DNA of 64,000 nt from Atrina japonica (taxonomy: Eukaryota; Mollusca; Bivalvia; Pterioida; Pinnidae): contig BROG01000971.1 of NCBI GenBank assembly GCA_030159075.1, positions 117,501 to 181,500 on the forward strand. The letters are read 5' to 3'. The translations under genes and the position numbers were made by a program. Below the pieces are notes generated by a model. The model was not told the DNA's origin. It ran no database searches and saw nothing but the letters and a program-made list of their open reading frames with translations. This document shows positions 55,300-63,671 of the stretch, piece by piece (the first letter of the stretch is position 1; each line of letters starts with the position of its first letter).

Positions 55300-55567
55300 T
55301 GGCTTTTCAATACTTTACTACACTATACCGTTGGAGCACCTACCAGGACACACTCGATGCGTTATTTTACCTGGGCGAGCATCCAGCGTATCGATATACG
55401 CACAGATAAATTGGACGCGTACAAACAAACACACACAGTATTTATATATATCCACGTATATAAATAACAAACGGGGTCACAAATGGGGACAAACGGAATT
55501 CCGGGAAATCGACACGTACAGGTAGTTCTTGGAAAAAGGTGAGCTGAAGTGTAGTACATATACTACT
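55300..55567 (-). repeat. Inner Polinton, right terminal inverted repeat
   Basis: Reverse of 40,574-40,852. It lacks the CACGTGT insertion and differs more toward its inner edge (GGCTTTTCAATACTTTAC near 55,301). Confidence 0.93.
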
Positions 55568-55573
55568 ATATGA
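55568..55573 (+). repeat. Target site duplication of inner Polinton, right
   Basis: ATATGA, identical to 40,568-40,573. Confidence 0.95.
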
Positions 55574-56731
55574 TAAATGCATAATGTATTCTATACTTTC
55601 TGCATTACATTATAATGATATTAAGAAAGACCATCAAAAGGTAACCAAGTATTTATCCTATTTAAATGAACTTAACACGAAAGGTATTGATTTCCTACAC
55701 CGATTTCTCAAATTCCAAAAATCGAGAGGCAAAATGAGATTGCTGTTAACGTTTATGGCTGGGAAGATAGTAATATTGTACCGTACCACGTTTCAAAACA
55801 GTCAAACGAGGTGGAACGTATCAACTTAATGTTAATTATTAAAGAAGAAGAAAAACATAAATGGCATTATTGTTGGATTAAAAGTATGTCTGCATTAGTT
55901 TTTAAAAACAGTAAATATAAAGTAAAAATTTTTATTTGCGATTATTGTCTTCATATCTATAGCAGAGAAGATTTGTTATTTTGACATAAGGAAGATTGTA
56001 GTGGCATAAACACAGTTCGTAAAATCATTGCCAAACCTACTTTCGATAAAGCGAAAATTATTCACGAAGAATTAGCTCTGATGTTCGTAGATAAATTAAA
56101 GGTAACATTAAATAAACCGATTTACGCGGGAATGGTAATTTTTGATTTATCAAAATATCACATGTATAATTGGTATTATAATTTTTTAAAACAGAAATAT
56201 GGCGATAAATGTAAGTTGTTATATACTGATACCGATAGTTTGTTGGTTGAAGTCGAAACTGATGACGCATATAAAGATATGATGAAAAACGAAGATGAAT
56301 TTGATTTTTCTGATTATCCGAATTATCATAAGTGTTTTCCCCCTAATTTAAAAAAAAAAAACAAAAACATGAAAGTTGTAGGAAAGTTCAAGGATGAATG
56401 TGCTGGAATTCCAATTCCTGAATATGTATTCAGTTTTAAAAGACACTATAAAAAATGGATTTATGAGGATAAGGAAATATTGATAAATTTATCTAATAAA
56501 TCACAGCCTGTATATTGTCATGAACTCCATAAATTTTTTTCTGAGGATGGAAGCAGGAAAGTATTATTATATTTACCTCAAGATAAAATAATGTGTCAGA
56601 TGCCTAGAATGAGAAGAGAATATCCTTGTCCACATGAAGCGAAAGTAAAATCTATTTATTGTCATATTCATCACTATTATATGAAAAAGAATATAGATAA
56701 AATGTTGTTTTGTAAATCGTGTGGAAAATGA
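55574..56731 (+). pseudogene. POLB: Outer polymerase, continuation after nested insertion, fused to zinc-binding part
   Basis: Continues the frame interrupted at 40,573. First part: SILSALHYNDIKKDHQKVTK, YLNELNTKGIDF, HKWHYCWIKSMSALVFKNSK, then CDYCLHIYSREDLLF. A TGA near 55,982 and a missing exonuclease and palm-A region follow; the text jumps to FDKAKIIHEELALMF and NKPIYAGMVIFDLSK. From 56,081 the frame is open with motif C LLYTDTDSLLVEVE and KFKDECAGIPIPEYV. After that it runs into CQMPRMRREYPCPHEAKVKS and CKSCGK, which correspond to the separate zinc-binding gene of the inner element (47,364). So it is an internally deleted polymerase joined in frame to another gene. Confidence 0.85.
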
Positions 56732-56813
56732 ACATCTATACACCAATAATGTGATGCGTGCGGAGGAAAACAATTAAGAGAAACAATATGGAGACGGACA
56801 CATACAAGATCTA

Positions 56814-57181
56814 ATGGAAAACATGGACGACCTAGAAAAAACGATTAGTCTTGATTATGGAGGTAGGTGTTTAAAAAATGAAATTATTTATGATTTTTTT
56901 TATATATTAGGTATGGAAAAAGCAAGGCATGCTAATCAAAGCGTGTGGGTATTAACACAAAGATATAACTCGGCAAGTAAAGATTTTCGAACGCAAGTGA
57001 AATGGGTGTGTTTATTTTACACAAAAGATAAATTTTCATATAATGAATGCTTAGACGAAAATAATGTCATTGAAGATTTAGATGACAGACGAAAAATAAA
57101 AAAAAATTATTATCTCAACACAAACATTCTAAATTAATTTTATGTACGGAGCAGCCCACTACATATAAATTTTATAAATGA
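56814..57181 (+). pseudogene. ATP: Packaging ATPase, C-terminal remnant (outer element)
   Basis: Only the end of the ATPase remains: HANQSVWVLTQRYNSASKDF, TQVKWVCLFYTKDKFSYNEC, ENNVIEDLDDRRKIK, one shift, and TEQPTTYKFYK before TGA 57,179. The Walker A and B regions are absent. It matches the last third of the inner gene at 41,388-41,700. In the inner element this gene is on the other strand and far from the small-gene block, so a deletion or inversion brought it here. Confidence 0.82.
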
Positions 57182-57209
57182 TTTTAAAAATTATTTTCTA
57201 TATATAAAA

Positions 57210-57886
57210 ATGGAATTCGTGACAATTGATAACTTTGATGAAAACAATTAAAGAATTGTAGAAATTTATTTAGCGACTAAACCCGTGAAATATAAAAAAA
57301 ATACCGATTAAATATATGTATCCAAAAGGAATTGGTCTCCTGTTTATAAAAACACCCAAAATGTTATCGAATGGAGTATGGGAAAATAGAGATTTAGACA
57401 AAAATTAACGGGTTATTCTATGGGTTTTATATGTTTTGATAAATTCACCGAACAAGAAACTAAATATGTCGATATGATGGAAAAAATTACTAATTTTATA
57501 AGAACAAAAACCGACGAACTTGCTCCTGAATTGAAAGGAAGGTCGAAAAAACCTATTAATTCGGAGAATTTAAATATTCTTAAATACAAAGATGATAGTC
57601 CCGTTATATATCCTAAATTAAAAATCGATAAAAATACTAAAATAATCACTACTTTTTATAAAAAAAACAAAAAGACAAAAAACTTACTAAAGTGTTGACT
57701 CCCAACGATTATGAGAAAAAACGATGTTTAGCGATCGGTTCTTTAAATATACAAAATATTTATATCAACAATAACATCGAATCCGTGCAAGTCACATTAT
57801 ATCAGGCGATCATTATCAAAACAGTGAATAATACACCAGATATAGCATCCGAAGCTGATTTAGATCTAGATTCTGATACTGAATAA
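57210..57886 (+). pseudogene. MEFVTIDNF protein (outer homologue of 48,019), frameshifted
   Basis: MEFVTIDNFDENN then a stop, GFICFDKFTEQETKYVDMME, TDELAPELKGRSKKPINSEN, IYPKLKIDKNTKIITTFYKK, a shift at about 57,690, YEKKRCLAIGSLNIQNIYIN and the acidic end DLDLDSDTE. Two stretches (57,420-57,698 and 57,692-57,886) remain open. It is a better-preserved view of the protein than the inner copy. Confidence 0.65.
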
Positions 57887-57915
57887 ATTTTATAAAAATA
57901 TTATTTTAGAAAATT

Positions 57916-58077
57916 ATGAAACGTCTTACCGAAATATTATTATTCGTATTATTGTCGTTTATCGTTTTATGGACGTTAATGATATTATTTATGATATTAT
58001 ATGTGTTACGATTGGAAAAATATCGCAGAACAGAAAAAATATTAAGAAAAGCCATCATTTATATTTTTATAAAATAA
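57916..58077 (+). CDS. Single-pass membrane protein, 53 aa (outer)
   Basis: Intact: MKRLTEILLFVLLSFIVLWT, a hydrophobic helix, then RLEKYRRTEKILRKAIIYIF. Homologue of 47,827. In the inner element this gene stands before the MAFVTVENF gene; here it stands after it, so local order differs. Confidence 0.72.
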   Translation: MKRLTEILLFVLLSFIVLWTLMILFMILYVLRLEKYRRTEKILRKAIIYIFIK

Positions 58078-58095
58078 ATTTCTTTACATAAAAAC

Positions 58096-58511
58096 ATGAA
58101 CGCTGTTGAACTATTAAATATTCAGACTACCACCGATGATATTTCTATCAAAGACAGATTATCGGCTATCATCAAATCGGGTCGTCCGACTCATTTTTTA
58201 GGAAAATAGGTATCACCTTCCGATTTAGAAAAGATGAACGATAAAGACATTGAAAAATTAAATCGTTTACTCAATGCACGACTCGGCATGCGTATGACCA
58301 AATCGATAGCAAATTCCCTCATCTATTTATAGTCGCAAGGACTTAAATTTTTTTCGATCTTAAAGACGAGCCGAAAATGATCGAGGAATTAAGCGAAGAC
58401 CCTTTCTTAGACAATGCCATCTGCGAAATGTGTTGTCATTTGTATTATAAATACGGGTCACTTTTAGCTCCACTTAGTATAGCTACCATTTCTAGCCGTC
58501 ACAAAATCTGA
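58096..58511 (+). pseudogene. Helical Polinton protein (outer homologue of 48,773)
   Basis: MNAVELLNIQTTTDDISIKD, RLSAIIKSGRPTHFLGK, a stop near 58,207, LNRLLNARLGMRMTKSIANS, another stop near 58,330, KMIEELSEDPFLDNAICEMC and LLAPLSIATI. Stops, not only indels, break it, so this copy has truly decayed. Confidence 0.65.
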
Positions 58512-58528
58512 CACTATAGAAAAACACA

Positions 58529-58863
58529 ATGAATCCAGAGGAATTAGAAACGAAGAATCCAAAAGAATTAGTAACGAAGAATCCAAAACGTGTGGAAGCG
58601 GGAAAGAAGGGTGCTAAAATTAAATGGCCAAAATATAACAATGCTAACAGCAACGATAGCAACGCTAATAGCAATGATAGCAATGCTAATAACAACGATA
58701 GCAATGCTAATAGCAACGATAGCAATTCTAATAGTTGGAAATGGCTAATTGGTGGAATTATAGTTGCTGGATCTTATTATATCCAAAAGAAGAACCAAAA
58801 GTAATATCAGAACCAAAAATAATACCAAAAGAAGAAAAACCCAACATTCATGAAATGTATTAA
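58529..58863 (+). pseudogene. Asn-rich membrane protein (outer homologue of 49,236)
   Basis: MNPEELETKNPKELVTKNPK (itself a small duplication of ELxTKNPK), a basic segment, then NANSNDS repeats from six tandem units, SWKWLIGGIIVAGSYYI and a premature stop at 58,802. The next frame supplies PKEEKPNIHEMY to the original end at 58,861-58,863. Same plan as the inner protein. Confidence 0.72.
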
Positions 58864-58887
58864 AACATTTTTTCTCTTACTAAAAAT

Positions 58888-59109
58888 ATGAGTGAAAAAG
58901 ATTTAGTGAATACAGCGTATCACGCAGCAGTCAATACAGGTATTGCTATTGGATACGCGCAATTATCCCCAAAAAATTTAAAAATGCAAGTACCAAAACT
59001 GGATTTCGATCCAAAAGATCTCGGAATGATTATGGTTGATTTTGCTCTTGCTAATTACACAAAAGACATGTTAGTAAAAAGGGAATCATTCCGGCAGATA
59101 AATATCTAA
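58888..59109 (+). pseudogene. MSEKDLVN protein (outer homologue of 50,014)
   Basis: MSEKDLVNTAYHAAVNTGIA, LDFDPKDLGMIMVDFALANY and TKDMLVK are open. One shift before the end turns the conserved GIIPADK ending into another frame. 73 codons remain open. Confidence 0.68.
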
Positions 59110-59115
59110 TAAAAA

Positions 59116-59476
59116 ATGGCAACGGTAGCAATGATGTTAGGCGGTGCCGTCATAAATGCTTTGGGATCTAGCGGATCGCATTTTTTATTTTCTAATCACG
59201 ATGAGCAAAAAAGACACGATATGGCTATAGAAAAACTTACTAAAGCTAGAGACGAATGGAATCATAAAAGAGCAAAAAGATTAGATTTTCTAAACGAAAG
59301 ATTGCGAAAAGAAGGTCACTCTTTATACACATTCAAAGAAGTAGACGAAGCGATGCGACTCTATTCCGACATGACTGGTAAAGAAGAAATGCCACCAAAA
59401 TAAAGAAATCGCATTTGTTTTGATAGGAACAGGTTTAGTATTTTACGCCGCAAAAAATCTCAAAAACATTTTGTAA
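59116..59476 (+). pseudogene. MATxAMM protein (outer homologue of 50,258)
   Basis: 95 codons are open: MATVAMMLGGAVINALGSSG, FSNHDEQKRHDMAIEKLTK, RDEWNHKRAKRLDFLNERLR, FKEVDEAMRLYSDMTGKEEM. A stop at 59,401 precedes a second frame with FVLIGTGLVFYAAKNLKNIL, a hydrophobic C-terminus that the inner copy has lost. It shows two membrane segments flanking a charged helix. Confidence 0.72.
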
Positions 59477-59514
59477 TTTATATTTTAAAAAAGATATAAA
59501 TTACGTTAATAAAA

Positions 59515-60667
59515 ATGGAAGATAAAATGAAAAGATATATTACAGTCCAGGCGGATACTGGAAAGGAAAAATAGCGATTGAAAAATTAGCCAAAGCGGCC
59601 AACGTAAGTAAAAAAGAAGCGTTTAATTTGATCAAAAAACAGGATATTTGGCAAATCTATTTACCCGCGCCTAAGAAAATCATATGACCTAAATTTGATT
59701 GTTTATTGTTATTTAACGTCCCACTCGAGAATATTTCACTCATATGGAGACGTCACCAAATGCCGGTGAAGGGCTTCAAATTTTGGCCTATGCTCGGCAC
59801 TTACGGCCATTGAACAGTGAGGGTTCTTTAACGTGCCAACACCTACTGTGACACGGGACCTCCAGCTTTTACTATCTCATCCGAAAGACAGGAAACCAAC
59901 CTGTCGCCGGCGGGACTCGAACTCACGACCTCACGATCCAGAGTCGAGCGCGCTACCGACTGAGCCAGGCCGGCTCCCTAAATTTGAAAACGCAGAAGAA
60001 AACGAAACGCATCAAGCCGATTTATTGTGTTTGCCACACGATAAAGTGGATAAAAAACGTATAAATACGTGTTAACAGTGGTAGATGTTGGAAGTAGATA
60101 CAAAGAAGCAGAACCTTTAACGACTAAAGACAGTAAAGAAGTGGCTGCTGCTTTCGAAAAAAATTATGAAAGACATTTAAAATTTCCAAAATTATTACAA
60201 GTTGATCCAGGTCGTTAATTCATGGGTGCCGTATCGAAATTTATGTCTAAACATGACGTGAGAATAAGAAAGGGAAGAGTAGATATTCACCGCGATCAGG
60301 CTATTGTCGAGAGATTTAATAAAACTTTGGGCGAACATCTTTTCACTTATCAATACGATCAAGAGATGAAATCAAACGATAGAAACAGAGAATGGGTAAA
60401 ACGATTACCAGAAGTCGTAAAAAGCGATCATCAGAGAGACCAAACCACCGGAAAAAATAAAACCCATCGATAAAGACATAATACCCATTCCTCCTATGTT
60501 TGTATCAGCTCGGTGAATTAGAGGGAGGTAAAAAAAAGAGCGTTTGGAGCGTTGATAAACACGACATTGATCAACATTTTAAAATACAAGGTATCGATAT
60601 GTATTATCTAAAAGAACCAGCGCCGCAGAGAAATTTCGTCAGAGAAGAATTATTAGTCGTTGAATAA
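59515..60667 (+). pseudogene. INT: Integrase (outer), interrupted by a SINE
   Basis: N-terminal GGYWKGKIAIEKLAKAANVS and DIWQIYLPAPKKI, then the SINE (59,699-59,976), then ENETHQADLLCLPHDKVD with the first Asp, VLTVVDVGSRYKEAEPLTTK, FPKLLQVDPG with the second Asp, HRDQAIVERFNKTLGEHLF with the Glu, and a tail to VREELLVVE. The core strand missing from the inner copy is present here. Besides the SINE there are stops (59,685; 60,219) and shifts. It cannot be functional. Confidence 0.88.
59699..59976 (-). mobile_element. tRNA-derived SINE, family A copy 3, in outer integrase
   Basis: Full-length reverse copy flanked by a perfect 11-bp duplication CCTAAATTTGA (59,688-59,698 and 59,977-59,987). 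Head GGCCTGGCTCAGTCGGTAGC and B-box GAGTTCGAGTCCCGCC read on the minus strand. It is close in sequence to copy 2. Confidence 0.95.
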
Positions 60668-60689
60668 ATTTATTATCGATAAAAGATAA

Positions 60690-60975
60690 TAAATTTTCAT
60701 TCGCGAAGTCTCCAATGACCAAATGGAATCCTCTAAGTTACATCGTCATCGCATATATATATTTTAGTATCGAGCGGAGATAATGCCCTCTTATTTATAG
60801 TCATACCATAAATTCTATGATTGATAGATCGTATATTATTCATCGTAACATTTTAAAAGTCTTATCTCCAAAAAGAGCATTTTTAAAATCGATAAATTTT
60901 AACTGTTTTTTATCGCAGATTTATTTATTCCTTTTGCTTTTTTGATAACATTCTCTTTTGGACCGTGCAATTATT
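60690..60975 (-). pseudogene. POLB: Outer polymerase, C-terminal remnant at right end
   Basis: On the minus strand, convergent with the integrase, stand KAKGINKSAIKKQLKFIDF, NALFGDKTFKM, INHRIYGMTINKRALSPLDT and a final EDSIWSLE. This pattern is the usual C-terminal tail of the Polinton polymerase type whose N-terminal half is on the plus strand at the left end. Hence the gene's two ends now lie at opposite ends of the element and on opposite strands. It is open only in short pieces. Confidence 0.65.
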
Positions 60976-61151
60976 TCAATTCATCCATCACCCTTTTAAA
61001 ATAGGGTTTTATCTCTTCACCCAATGTAGTCCCTCTCATATAACTAGAAACAATATTGAAGACCTTTTTTATAGGCCATTCAATATGTTTTTAAATAATA
61101 ATATCATTCTATCGTTAGCATTTTTATATATAGAAAATAATTTTCTTCAAT
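60976..61151. other. Outer element, residual sequence before right repeat
   Basis: AT-rich. A minus-strand frame with IKKVFNIVSSYMRGTTLGEE and IKPYFKRVMDELK looks coding-like but I do not recognise it; it may be a leftover of the deleted polymerase or of another gene. Confidence 0.35.
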
Positions 61152-61373
61152 CGTTTTAAATAAAAAAAAATTATTCCAAACTAATCATTAACGCGCGATA
61201 CATTTTCATTATAAATACCTGGAAAAATCATTATCTACACAGAAAATCATCGGAATTCCCATTATGGCTATATTTAACCCTATTATCTCATATTACAATA
61301 TGAATATTTAACACTGCTGTTTCATAATGTATTATGACTGTGTTTAAGCAGAGAATAGGGAATACGCTGATAC
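61152..61373 (-). repeat. Outer element, right terminal inverted repeat
   Basis: Reverse of 40,076-40,312 with high identity, ending GGGAATACGCTGATAC. Beyond it lie CCATGTTTTATATATATATA and a short hairpin (CAGCGATATATTAGC/TTTATATATCGCTG, 61,427-61,456) that also occurs at about 9,780. Confidence 0.92.
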
Positions 61374-61639
61374 CCATGTTTTATATATATATATTTGCAT
61401 TATATCAAAATGTAAGTTATATATAACCAGCGATATATTAGCTTTATATATCGCTGATCTTACCAATTATTTACACATTACATGTATATGTAGGCGTAGG
61501 TACCAGGGCGCCCAGGGGGTGCCCCCTTCCCATACTTTCTGAAATACCATTTATTTTATACATTGTCAACACTTCTGGAATTCAGAAGAAAGGCTTCCCA
61601 GAACTTTTAAAAATAAAAAATATTCTGAAACTCAATTTA

Positions 61640-61870
61640 TTGCTATAGCCGTCGTTGCCCGTCAGCGTCGGTCGTCTGTTAACTTTTGCATTTAAACATC
61701 TTCCCAAGAACCAGTGGGCCAATTTTAACCAAACTTGGCATATAGCATCCCCATGTGAAGCCGCCTTTTGCGAATGAAAAAGAGATAGGACCAATAGGGG
61801 TCTTAAAAGGGACAAAAGGACCAAAACTTGGTACAACTTTAAAAACCTTCTTCTCATGAACCAATAATCA
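61640..61870 (-). repeat. Dispersed repeat, second copy
   Basis: Reverse-oriented relative of 26,310-26,555, sharing CATGAGAAGAAGGTTTTTAA, CACATGGGGATGCTATA, TTGGCCCACTGGTTCTTGGG and AAAAGTTAACAGACGACCGA. Confidence 0.5.
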
Positions 61871-62207
61871 GATAAGTTTCAAATTTTGTATGCATGATTG
61901 TTAAGTCAATATCTACAAAGTGCGCGAACGAAAATGAAATCTGTCCATAAATGATCCACTAGGGGGCGCTTCAGTAACACAGGGTATATTTGTATTACAA
62001 ATTGTTTAATAGCTCAAAACTGATCGACTTTTTGTATACAAAGATATATGAGAAAGGTGTTAGGAATTATCTGAGGAATTATTATTTTGACAAAATTTCA
62101 AGGTCATGGGGTCAAAGTTCAAGGTCACAGGCACCTAAATAAATGTAAGTTTTTTTATGTAAAATTTTAGACATTTTTGACTACTTCACTAGAACCATTG
62201 ACCTTTT

Positions 62208-62557
62208 AGTGGATTTTTCATGTTTTTGACTGTATTGTCCTATTATCTTGAAAAGTATAATGGACAGAGAGAAAGTGAAAGAAGCACAAATGTTCAGCAT
62301 GCAAAGATCTACAAAAAAGTCAAAAGGGCTGAAATTGTCAGGTTGCCCCTTATGGGAGTTATTTTCCCTTTTAAGTGTATTTTTCATGTTTTTGGATGTT
62401 TTTGACATTATCTTGAAAAGTATAATAGATAGAGAGAAAGTGAAAGAAGCAAAAATGTTCAGCACGCAAAGATATACAAAAAGTCATAGGGCCGAAATTT
62501 TCAGGTCGTCCCTTTTGGGAGTTTTTTCCCCTTTAAGTGGATTTTTCATGTTTTTCA
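62208..62557 (+). repeat. Two-copy tandem repeat, about 185 bp
   Basis: Each unit runs from GTGGATTTTTCATGTTTTTG through ATTATCTTGAAAAGTATAAT, GAGAGAAAGTGAAAGAAGCA and CAGGTTGCCCCTTATGGGAG. The right copy ends exactly where the third Polinton fragment begins. Confidence 0.8.
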
Positions 62558-62715
62558 TGTTCCACGTCAAGTACGAGCGACCCGATCTTTTCCCGCTGAA
62601 ACGCGGCATGATCGCGGAGGTGAGTCTGGCGATACGAGACGAGAACGGGGCGGCGATAAAAAACAACTCGTATCTGATTCACATCGAATTGGAATTTAGA
62701 AAAAAAAAAACGTGA
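62558..62715 (+). pseudogene. Penton-like protein, C-terminal fragment
   Basis: HVKYERPDLFPLKRGMIAEV, SLAIRDENGAAIKNN and IHIELEFRKKKT to TGA 62,713. It matches the end of the inner gene at 45,633 (proline-rich turn, DExGxxI strand, LEF ending). The N-terminal three quarters are missing. Confidence 0.75.
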
Positions 62716-62733
62716 GGAATAGAAAAAATAGAA

Positions 62734-62766
62734 ATGTCGATGTGGGGATACTATCTCGAGGAATAG
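62734..62766 (+). pseudogene. Small acidic protein start, truncated
   Basis: MSMWGYYLEE then TAG, followed in frame by EEDRSGKT. It corresponds to the 37-aa gene at 46,304, shortened by about 20 codons. Confidence 0.45.
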
Positions 62767-62790
62767 GAGGAAGATCGCTCCGGGAAAACG

Positions 62791-63087
62791 ATGTGCGTCT
62801 TTCAGATGGACGTTCGAAAAGGAAAGACGACGAAACCGGCCGGATACGTTGTGCTCCTCCTGGTCCATTTGATGAAAATCGGAATCTTGGGCGAAGACAT
62901 GGACCTGATGCTGAAGGTGAACGGGGTCAAAAAGACTCGCGTGCAGTCACCACAAGAGGGCGACAAGCCCGTCGTGATTCTCCAGCCGTTGATGGAAGTG
63001 CGCGAGGGGGACGTGATCGAATTCGCGGTCGGGAAATCGTCAAAAAATGGCAGCGGATTGTTTATTCAAGAAAATAAATTGCCCTAA
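62791..63087 (+). CDS. Conserved Polinton beta-rich protein, intact, 98 aa
   Basis: MCVFQMDVRKGKTTKPAGYV, LMKIGILGEDMDLMLKVNGV, VVILQPLMEVREGDVIEFAV and GSGLFIQENKLP. It aligns block by block with the frameshifted inner gene at 46,414 and shows what its full form looks like. The alternation of strands with REGDVIEF near the end suggests a small jelly-roll or Ig-like fold. The gene starts 22-25 bp after the preceding stop, as expected in a compact viral-type layout. Confidence 0.75.
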   Translation: MCVFQMDVRKGKTTKPAGYVVLLLVHLMKIGILGEDMDLMLKVNGVKKTRVQSPQEGDKPVVILQPLMEVREGDVIEFAVGKSSKNGSGLFIQENKLP

Positions 63088-63090
63088 AAA

Positions 63091-63650
63091 ATGAGTAGTA
63101 TCTATCCAAAAATTCTGACGGCCACGGCGGAAGTGACACCCAGAGAATCGGGGAAGTAGAGACGACTTTCGACGGGAAATCGAGACGCGGAAGTCGCTGT
63201 ACAAGAAATATCGCCGAGCTTTGAACGCCAGCGAGGGGTTGGACACGACGCTGGTCGGCGCGAGGGTGGTGATGGCGGGGGTCAGTTTTGACGTGCCCGT
63301 GGTGCTATTTCCGCAGCAGATCGCCGCGGTGATCTGCCGGAGCGTGGGGCTGGCGTTGAAGGGGGTGAGACGAGCGATCGGGCGGAAGATGGAAAAAACA
63401 TGCGGGAGATGAAATTAAATTCGGTTGAAAAGTTCATTTCCGCCGCGTTGTCCGACGGGCGAATGGACGATTCTGAGTTGTGGGCCGTGTGTGGGGAAGT
63501 GGAACAATACAGGGAGATGAAGTAGGAATTGAGGCGCCGAAGGGGGAGGAGAGGAAGCTGGTAGACAGGGAAGACATCAGGCGGCAGTTGGAAGAACTGA
63601 CACGATCGCTGGGAGCGGGGAAGGGAGTGGGAGGAGGATGGTCTGTGTGA
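63091..63650 (+). pseudogene. Conserved Polinton hydrophobic-helix protein, frameshifted
   Basis: MSSIYPKILTATAEVTPRES, a stop near 63,157, LNASEGLDTTLVGARVVMAG, QQIAAVICRSVGLALKGVRR, then MKLNSVEKFISAALSDGRMD, EQYREMK, and EDIRRQLEELTRSLG before TGA 63,648. Same architecture as 46,721-47,302. A 5-bp gap separates it from the preceding gene. Confidence 0.7.
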
Positions 63651-63671
63651 GGATTTTCTGTGGGGCGGATT

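Larger units (their letters stand above)
40574..55567. mobile_element. Inner Polinton (Maverick / adintovirus-like), about 15.0 kb
   Basis: Termini AGTAGTATATGTACTACACT in inverted orientation, flanked by ATATGA duplications. The gene set is integrase, protein-primed DNA polymerase, packaging ATPase, double-jelly-roll-type major capsid protein and penton-like minor capsid protein, plus a block of small genes. That is the virion and replication kit of Polintons. Length is normal (15-20 kb). The DNA is clearly GC-richer than host and outer element. Most genes have several single-base indels, so it is a dead or poorly assembled copy. No adenain-type protease was recognised. Confidence 0.95.
40076..61373. 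mobile_element. Outer Polinton-like element, rearranged, with nested insert
   Basis: Bounded by inverted repeats 40,076-40,312 and 61,152-61,373. Subtracting the nested element leaves about 6.3 kb of AT-rich DNA. It encodes parts of a family-B DNA polymerase at both ends, a zinc-binding segment, the end of a packaging ATPase, six small conserved genes and an integrase. No capsid gene is left. The ends lie next to (AT)n tracts and I could not find a target duplication, so the true ends may be a few tens of bases further out. With this gene set it is a deletion-and-inversion derivative of a Polinton, probably non-autonomous. Confidence 0.88.
61374..62557. other. Repeat-rich spacer, no gene seen
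   Basis: Contains the 61,427 hairpin, the dispersed repeat at 61,640-61,870, AAGGTCATGGGGTCAAAGTT-type words (62,100) and the tandem repeat at 62,208-62,557. No credible coding sequence. Confidence 0.6.

Noticed and set aside
40060..61390. A 6-bp target duplication for the outer element
   Set aside because: The bases next to the inverted repeats (AACAGT left, CCATGT right) do not match, and (AT)n tracts blur the ends, so none is claimed.
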